A DNA stretch of 10,942 bases from TTA-H9 sp002071415 (GTDB lineage: Bacteria; Bacteroidota; Bacteroidia; Bacteroidales; TTA-H9): positions 1 through 10,942 of the forward strand of contig DAONSX010000066.1 in the NCBI GenBank assembly GCA_035411425.1. Direction: 5' to 3'. Below the pieces are notes generated by a model, which saw nothing but the letters and a program-made list of their open reading frames with translations, was not told the DNA's origin and did no database searches. Position numbers and translations under genes: made by a program. Positions 6,720 through 10,942 of this stretch are shown piece by piece (within the stretch, counting starts at the first letter, position 1; every line of letters starts with the position of its first letter).

Positions 6720-8609
6720 ATGAATTTCTCAAACACCAAGCTTTTCTTTTTTATTGGCCTTATGGCAGTTGCTGCAGTATTTACAGGCTGCGTCAAAGGA
6801 GATTTCGACGAACCTCCTATCAACATTCCTACTGTCGATTTTGAAGCCAATACGACTATTGCGCAGCTTAAAGCCTCATATACTGGAATTCTCGATTCTA
6901 TCAGCGACGACATCATTATTAAAGGAGTCGTGGTTGCCAATGATGAATCGGGAAACTTATACAAACAACTGGTCATTCAGGATGAAACTGGAGGCATTAT
7001 GCTCCTTATCGATAAATCCTATCTTTATACCGAATACAAGCTCGGACAGAGAATTTACGTCAAATGCAAGGGAATGTATTTGGGTGATTACAATAAACTC
7101 ATTCAGCTGGGCTATATATATAACAACGCTATTGGCCGACTACCCGAAGTGATGGTTGAAGACCATATTTTCCGTGATAGTTTACCAGGAAAAGTTCCTG
7201 CTCCAGTCAATATAGATGTGGCTAACAACAACTCAGCCTATATCAATATGCTGGTAAGAATAGAAAACGTTCATTTTCTCGAAGTCGGAGTTCCCTTTGC
7301 ACCCCAAGGAGCATCGGCAACCAATCGCACCATTGCTGATGCCTCAGGGAATGAACTTATCGTAAGAACAAGCCAATATGCCAATTTTGCAAGTATGCTT
7401 ACTCCTTCGGGCTATGGCCATTTACAAGGTATACTTACAATTTATCAAACCACCTATCAACTTTTAATTCGTGATACAGCCGACATTATAGGTTTTTCAG
7501 GCTCTACTCCTCCTCCTCCACCTTCTGGCGATTATGTCTTTCCCGATCCCAATTTTCCCACCATTTCTTCACTCGAAGAAAATTTCGACGGAATAACCAA
7601 TCAAACTGATATCTCCATTTCAGGTTGGACTAACGAAGCCACAAAAGGTAACCGCAAATGGCAGGGAAAAATTTACCAAACAGAGTATTACGCCCAAGCT
7701 ACTTCCTACAATTCAACCGATGCAGAAAATGTAACCTGGATCGTCACTCCTCCTGTCATTTATTCCAATAATCTGATCTTGAGTTTTAAAAGCGCAATGG
7801 CTTATTACAAACATGATGGGCTCAGTGTATGGATCCTTACAAATTATACCGGAAATCCCGAAACTGCCACTTGGACTCAAATTAATGCTACATTGGCCAA
7901 TAGCTCCTCGGGCGACAACAACTGGGTTGCCTCAGGTGATATTCCTCTTTCCAACTTCGTTCCAACGAATTATACGGGTAATATTTATATTGGATTCCGT
8001 TATGAAGGGACCCAAACCAATACGACTACCTATCGTATTGATGAAGTAAAAATCAACACGACCGGAGGCGGTGGTGGAGGAGGAGGTACGGTTACCCCCG
8101 TTAGCGAAATACACGAAATGTTCGATAATGTTCAAAATGACGTAAACATTGAAATCGAAGGTTGGCTAAATCTTGCCGAAACAGGCACACGTTTCTGGAG
8201 AGGAAAAATTTTCAATACCGAGAAATATGCTCAAGCCACCTCATACAAAACCCTCGACAACCAAAATATATGCTGGTTAATCACTCCTCCAGTGATGTTT
8301 GAAGGAGGCAAACTTCTCAACTTTAAATCTGCCAAAGCTTACTGGGTACACGATGGCTTAAGCGTATGGATTTCGACCGATTTTAATGGCTCTAACCTCA
8401 CAACCGCTACATGGACACCCATCAATGCAACTCTCGCCGGCAAAGCCAATGCCGACCATGAATGGGTTTCTTCGGGAAACATATCTATCAGTAATTATGT
8501 CCCTCAGGGATTTACCGGAAACTTCTATATTGCTTTCAAATATATTGGTGATGCTGTAAATACAACCACTTATCGCATCGATGAAGTAAATATCGAGCCA
8601 GTAAAATAG
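6720..8609 (+). CDS. DUF5689 surface lipoprotein with two tandem choice-of-anchor-J-like domains
   Basis: The 629-residue product is a predicted lipoprotein: a hydrophobic segment ends in the lipobox F-T-G-C (Cys24 becomes the lipidated residue), followed by an acidic stretch 'VKGDFDEP' as seen in lipoproteins sent to the Bacteroidota cell surface. Residues 40-258 match DUF5689 as I know it: 'TIAQLKASYTG', 'IIIKGVVVANDESGN', 'YKQLVIQDETGGI', 'VKCKGMYLGDYN', 'IGRLPE'. This region carries an OB-fold-like pattern of beta strands. A proline linker (264-268) leads to a first beta-sandwich unit (283-446), then eight glycines (449-456), then a second copy of the unit (462-626). The repeats resemble choice-of-anchor J domains. 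No T9SS domain is present, fitting lipid anchoring. It follows the TonB receptor by 40 bases with no terminator, so the pair is probably one operon and one complex, the lipoprotein acting as ligand-capture partner. The DUF5689 assignment is firm from the motifs; nucleic-acid binding is only suggested. Confidence 0.88.
   Translation: MNFSNTKLFFFIGLMAVAAVFTGCVKGDFDEPPINIPTVDFEANTTIAQLKASYTGILDSISDDIIIKGVVVANDESGNLYKQLVIQDETGGIMLLIDKSYLYTEYKLGQRIYVKCKGMYLGDYNKLIQLGYIYNNAIGRLPEVMVEDHIFRDSLPGKVPAPVNIDVANNNSAYINMLVRIENVHFLEVGVPFAPQGASATNRTIADASGNELIVRTSQYANFASMLTPSGYGHLQGILTIYQTTYQLLIRDTADIIGFSGSTPPPPPSGDYVFPDPNFPTISSLEENFDGITNQTDISISGWTNEATKGNRKWQGKIYQTEYYAQATSYNSTDAENVTWIVTPPVIYSNNLILSFKSAMAYYKHDGLSVWILTNYTGNPETATWTQINATLANSSSGDNNWVASGDIPLSNFVPTNYTGNIYIGFRYEGTQTNTTTYRIDEVKINTTGGGGGGGGTVTPVSEIHEMFDNVQNDVNIEIEGWLNLAETGTRFWRGKIFNTEKYAQATSYKTLDNQNICWLITPPVMFEGGKLLNFKSAKAYWVHDGLSVWISTDFNGSNLTTATWTPINATLAGKANADHEWVSSGNISISNYVPQGFTGNFYIAFKYIGDAVNTTTYRIDEVNIEPVK
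7566..8057 (+). repeat. intragenic tandem domain repeat, copy 1
   Basis: This codes residues 283-446 of the DUF5689 lipoprotein. It shares with copy 2 the blocks YAQATSY, HDGLSVWI, TATWT, INATLA and NTTTYRIDEV, at a constant offset of 179-180 residues. The copies have clearly diverged, so the duplication is not recent. Confidence 0.85.
8103..8597 (+). repeat. intragenic tandem domain repeat, copy 2
   Basis: This codes residues 462-626. It aligns to copy 1 almost gap-free, with one extra residue near 'GSNLTTATWT'. It is separated from copy 1 by a polyglycine linker encoded at 8064-8087. Confidence 0.85.
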
Positions 8610-8644
8610 AGCATTCTCATTATTTTTCTTTTTTTTATTTTTAG

Positions 8645-8678
8645 CGGGGCAATCCATTTCGTATAGCTCCGGTTTTTT
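8645..8678 (+). terminator. possible intrinsic terminator of the TonB receptor/lipoprotein operon
   Basis: CGGGGC (8645-8650) pairs with GCTCCG (8666-8671), six pairs with one G-T wobble, followed by a G and then a run of six T (8673-8678). It begins 36 bases after the lipoprotein stop codon. The 15-base loop is long for an intrinsic terminator, which limits confidence. Confidence 0.4.
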
Positions 8679-9005
8679 ATATGTGAGGCGGAATAGTGTC
8701 GTGAGATGTATTTGAGTGGAAAGTAAAAGAATTACGTTGTGCATATTATGTGGTCTGGATTGCGGAGAATGGATAATGTGAGTTTAAAGTTAAAAGTTCA
8801 TAATCTTTATGAAGGGAAACAGAAAATGGGAAAAGGGAGAATAGGGCATAGTATCTTTTGAACGGAGTCAACATCTGCCGAAATGTCATCTGAAAGTCGG
8901 TCAATAAACATATTCTTTTTTCCTCTGCGAGGAGTTAATGTGCTCAAAAATAATCACTCAATGATTCGGAGTTTTTCTTCTTTGGCAAATTTTTCCTTTT
9001 CACAA

Positions 9006-9049
9006 TAATGCAATTATGATTTTTTTTCGAGGGTCAAGTTATTGCATTA
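9006..9049. repeat. 9-bp perfect inverted repeat with 26-base spacer
   Basis: TAATGCAAT (9006-9014) and ATTGCATTA (9041-9049) are exact reverse complements. The spacer holds eight T in a row. It sits just past the 3' end of the minus-strand DUF1648 gene. It lacks a U-run in the right place for either strand and may be chance in AT-rich DNA, or a weak 3'-end hairpin. Confidence 0.3.
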
Positions 9050-9059
9050 AAGAATTGTT

Positions 9060-9485
9060 TCATTTTCTGAGCGATCGAGCAATAAAATAGAATAAAGGAA
9101 TGTATATCAAGACTGACATTAAAGATAAAAACCAGATTCCGAGTCCTTCAGACTTGCCTTTTGTATATTGTATGGTAAGGAGAATAATCGAACCAAAAAT
9201 GAGGACGAGGATGAGCTTCAGATAACGTATCATTCTTGTAGCATTTGTATATTGCCGCCTGGCATTTTGGCTGTTTATCGGGGTGGGATAGTTGAATATA
9301 TGAGGGAATCGGTTTAAGACGGTCAACCCTACGAAAAAAACTGTAGTAATAGCAGTCAGAAGAAGAATATTGGATTTTTTACCAAAACTATCGGCCTGGC
9401 CATTTGCATTATAATGAACAGGAATAGTGGCCGGCATGCTGGTATAATTGATCGAAACAAAAATCCAGATAAGCAGAATAGCCAC
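9060..9485 (-). CDS. DUF1648 (SdpI-like) membrane protein, 5' end interrupted
   Basis: The longest uninterrupted frame starts with GTG at 9485 and gives 141 residues of an integral membrane protein. The DUF1648 signature is residues 17-40 ('MPATIPVHYNANGQADSFGK'), the N-terminal domain also found in SdpI-type proteins. Membrane segments lie at about 1-13, 38-57, 87-105 and 115-137; 'FPHIFNYP' (60-67) is a conserved loop in Bacteroidota members as I recall them. The GTG falls inside the first membrane helix, so it is a poor natural start: family members carry about 20 more residues before it. Those residues are present upstream in the same frame (9486-9545), but a TAA at 9546-9548 separates them from the ATG at 9581. 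The protein is thus either broken, or made from an unusual start with a short N-terminus. Its role is unknown; SdpI proteins confer immunity to a killing factor in Bacillus, but no such partner lies here. Confidence 0.75.
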   Translation of the reverse strand: MAILLIWIFVSINYTSMPATIPVHYNANGQADSFGKKSNILLLTAITTVFFVGLTVLNRFPHIFNYPTPINSQNARRQYTNATRMIRYLKLILVLIFGSIILLTIQYTKGKSEGLGIWFLSLMSVLIYIPLFYFIARSLRK

Positions 9486-9581
9486 CCATCCTGTGGTTTC
9501 GAGAAATTTGTCGGTTACTCCCCACCCGAGTTTTATTCTTGGCCTTTACTCAGCTTTTGAGCTATTTTTAGAATGATTCAT
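9486..9581 (-). pseudogene. 5' part of the DUF1648 gene, with in-frame TAA at codon 12
   Basis: Read on the minus strand from ATG 9579-9581 the codons give MNHSKNSSKAE, then TAA (9548-9546), then RPRIKLGWGVTDKFLETTGW, which runs in frame into the GTG-started ORF. The post-stop part looks like the usual 'RPKIK...TDK.LE..GW' start of this family, so it was coding. One base change in TAA (to CAA, AAA or GAA) would restore a full gene of about 173 codons. No ATG, GTG or TTG occurs between the TAA and the GTG; only an ATA is present. Confidence 0.65.
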
Positions 9582-9668
9582 TGTTATTGAATTGTGCAAG
9601 CTCTTTTCGGAAGCATGACCCTACGGATTTTATATTTGAGTTCTGTACTCACAAAATCCTTTCTTGCT

Positions 9669-9676
9669 CAAAATTA
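9669..9676 (-). promoter_or_regulatory. possible -7 box (TAnnTTTG) for the DUF1648 gene
   Basis: On the minus strand this reads TAATTTTG, a full match to the Bacteroidota -7 consensus, 87 bases upstream of the ATG at 9581. No TTG -33 element is seen at the right distance, so support is thin. Confidence 0.25.
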
Positions 9677-9720
9677 AATTAGTATCCTGAATATCACTCG
9701 AAGAAATTGAGAATTCGATT

Positions 9721-10746
9721 TTATCTCAAATTCTCGAAGAATGCAATTTGGGCTTCTTCAATTCCTTTTAATTTTTCTTTCTTGATAAGATTGATATTTA
9801 AACTTTTGGCAACTGGTTCGAGCAATTGATAGGTCATTTCATGTTTCGTAATGATTGTCTTAGGTATAGAATTGAAATATTCTATAAAATGAAGGAATAA
9901 TTCAGGAATTTTAGCAAGTTCCTGTTTGTCGTTCGCCAAATGGTGATGCAAGATATAACCGGAACGATGATCTACCCAAAGAATGATATAGGGATAGAAA
10001 GGTCTTTCATTTTTTTCTTTTACTGCCGATGGATAAAAGAAATAATCGATTTCCCATGTATCTTTTTGAAGGATGTGTAATTTATTGATTCTTTCCAGTA
10101 ATTTTTCATCTACAGGTTTGGTCTTAATTTCGAATTCCTTGTATGGTTGCGTTTTCAGCAATTCATTTTTCCATACGATAGCATCGTTCTCGATGTGGGG
10201 AACTCTTACCAGATAATAATCTTCGTCGATAGAAGAAAGCAGATTAGGATTTTTTTCGAATTGCAAGGCAACCTCAATAGCCTGATGGATGGCCACAGTC
10301 AAAAATTCTGCTTCTTCCTTGGCAATGAACCATGGGAAAAAACCAGGCCGAAAACTTCTGAACAAAGGCCATTCGTTATGTCCTCTAAACTGTAAACCTA
10401 AGCTTTTGATAATTTGAAGGTCTTCATTCGTTAGATTTGCTCTGTCTTCGAAACTAAGCATCACGCATTTTTGAAGAGTATATAGATCGAAAAGCGATTC
10501 GGAATGATATTTTGTATTCAGCCTCAGATAACTCTCCAGACCATCCGAACCCTGATATACGGCCAAAGCATAAATCTCTTTAGCTGCCCCCATGATACAG
10601 CAATAACCAATTTCTCCATTTGCAGGATTTTGTACTCCAAATATATCCGAGTCCCACATCCATTGCCAAGGTGCAATTTTTTTGAATTTCAAAGCAGCAT
10701 CGAACAAATTTTTCCAGTCTTGAATAGTAGGTATTGCGTTTCCCAT
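9721..10746 (-). CDS. cytosolic protein resembling DUF7309/DUF6930 proteins, function unknown
   Basis: The 341-residue product has no signal peptide or membrane segment. The ATG at 10746 is preferred to the in-frame GTG at 10758, which adds only VRFK. The N-terminal half carries 'WMWDSDIFGVQNPANGEIGY' (29-48) and 'YALAVYQGSDGLESYLRL' (59-76), then 'FRSFRPGFFPWFI' (129-141). The C-terminal half (about 231-341) has 'YPYIILWVDHRSGYILHHHL' and ends with a 'PKTIITKHEMTYQLLEPVAK' segment before a short helical tail. This two-part layout matches uncharacterised proteins that I recall being labelled DUF7309 plus DUF6930; the labels are from memory and need a profile search. It is transcribed alone: its stop is 140 bases before the next gene's ATG, and 10759-10942 upstream contains no recognised gene. 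No catalytic motif is evident. Confidence 0.75.
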   Translation of the reverse strand: MGNAIPTIQDWKNLFDAALKFKKIAPWQWMWDSDIFGVQNPANGEIGYCCIMGAAKEIYALAVYQGSDGLESYLRLNTKYHSESLFDLYTLQKCVMLSFEDRANLTNEDLQIIKSLGLQFRGHNEWPLFRSFRPGFFPWFIAKEEAEFLTVAIHQAIEVALQFEKNPNLLSSIDEDYYLVRVPHIENDAIVWKNELLKTQPYKEFEIKTKPVDEKLLERINKLHILQKDTWEIDYFFYPSAVKEKNERPFYPYIILWVDHRSGYILHHHLANDKQELAKIPELFLHFIEYFNSIPKTIITKHEMTYQLLEPVAKSLNINLIKKEKLKGIEEAQIAFFENLR

Positions 10747-10942
10747 TTTGAACCTCACATTTTATTGATGTTATTTGATTTTATATGAACAATGGTTGGC
10801 CAAGCAATAAATTTAATTTTCTATATCTGTTCAGACAAGCGATTGCCTTAGTATATTTATTGTGATCATCTGTATTTTTATTTCATCACTGACCGACAAA
10901 AAAATTGGATAAAAAGAAGGAGGGACAAAACCGAAGTTTCAT

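Larger units (their letters stand above)
8610..9059. other. intergenic region between converging genes
   Basis: This stretch lies between the converging lipoprotein operon (+) and the DUF1648 gene (-). It holds a possible terminator at 8645-8678, a small hairpin TCCTC-TGC-GAGGA at 8921-8933 and a 9-bp inverted repeat at 9006-9014/9041-9049. All three forward frames carry frequent stops and I see no coding remnant. Confidence 0.6.

Noticed and set aside
8358..8744. Minus-strand 128-codon ORF over the lipoprotein 3' end
   Set aside because: It is antisense to the second sandwich repeat and runs through the candidate terminator; no motif is recognised.
8921..8933. Hairpin TCCTC-TGC-GAGGA considered as a terminator
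   Set aside because: The T-run precedes the stem on the plus strand and becomes an A-run after it on the minus strand, so it fits an intrinsic terminator in neither direction.
10759..10942. Short minus-strand frame from the ATG at 10942 (18 codons)
   Set aside because: It stops after 18 codons and has no recognisable content; no gene is supported in this end segment.

Overview
The window looks like chromosomal DNA of a Bacteroidota bacterium with a type IX secretion system (T9SS). The evidence is a C-terminal sorting domain of the Por/T9SS type A kind, a TonB-dependent receptor with an N-terminal carboxypeptidase-regulatory-like domain, a DUF5689 lipoprotein, AT-rich intergenic DNA, no clear Shine-Dalgarno sites, and -7 boxes of the form TAnnTTTG. 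The genus cannot be fixed from sequence alone. No rRNA, tRNA, transposase, CRISPR array or phage gene was seen.

Layout. Positions 1-365 (+) hold a short orphan reading frame that resembles the C-terminal end of a larger exported protein and is probably a remnant. Positions 366-734 are non-coding, with a strong hairpin at 488-520 between converging genes. Positions 735-3701 (-) hold a likely two-gene operon: a secreted endonuclease/exonuclease/phosphatase (EEP) family enzyme first, then, 27 bases later, a two-HKD phospholipase D-like enzyme with a T9SS sorting domain. Positions 3702-3982 are a divergent promoter region. Positions 3983-8609 (+) hold a second two-gene operon: a TonB-dependent outer-membrane receptor and, 40 bases later, a surface lipoprotein with a DUF5689 domain and two tandem choice-of-anchor-J-like domains. 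A possible terminator follows at 8645-8678, then about 380 bases of non-coding DNA. Positions 9060-9581 (-) hold a DUF1648 (SdpI-like) membrane protein gene whose 5' end is broken by an in-frame TAA. Positions 9721-10746 (-) encode a cytosolic protein resembling DUF7309/DUF6930 proteins.

How the genes may work together (inference). The central 735-8609 block is the interesting part. Two exported phosphodiester-cleaving enzymes lie back to back with a TonB receptor paired to a DUF5689 lipoprotein that takes the place SusD has in glycan loci. The simplest reading is an extracellular nucleic-acid or phosphodiester scavenging system: secreted hydrolases cut the polymer, the lipoprotein binds it at the surface, and the TonB receptor imports the product. 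The substrate is not shown by the sequence. The two genes at the right-hand end show no obvious link to this block.
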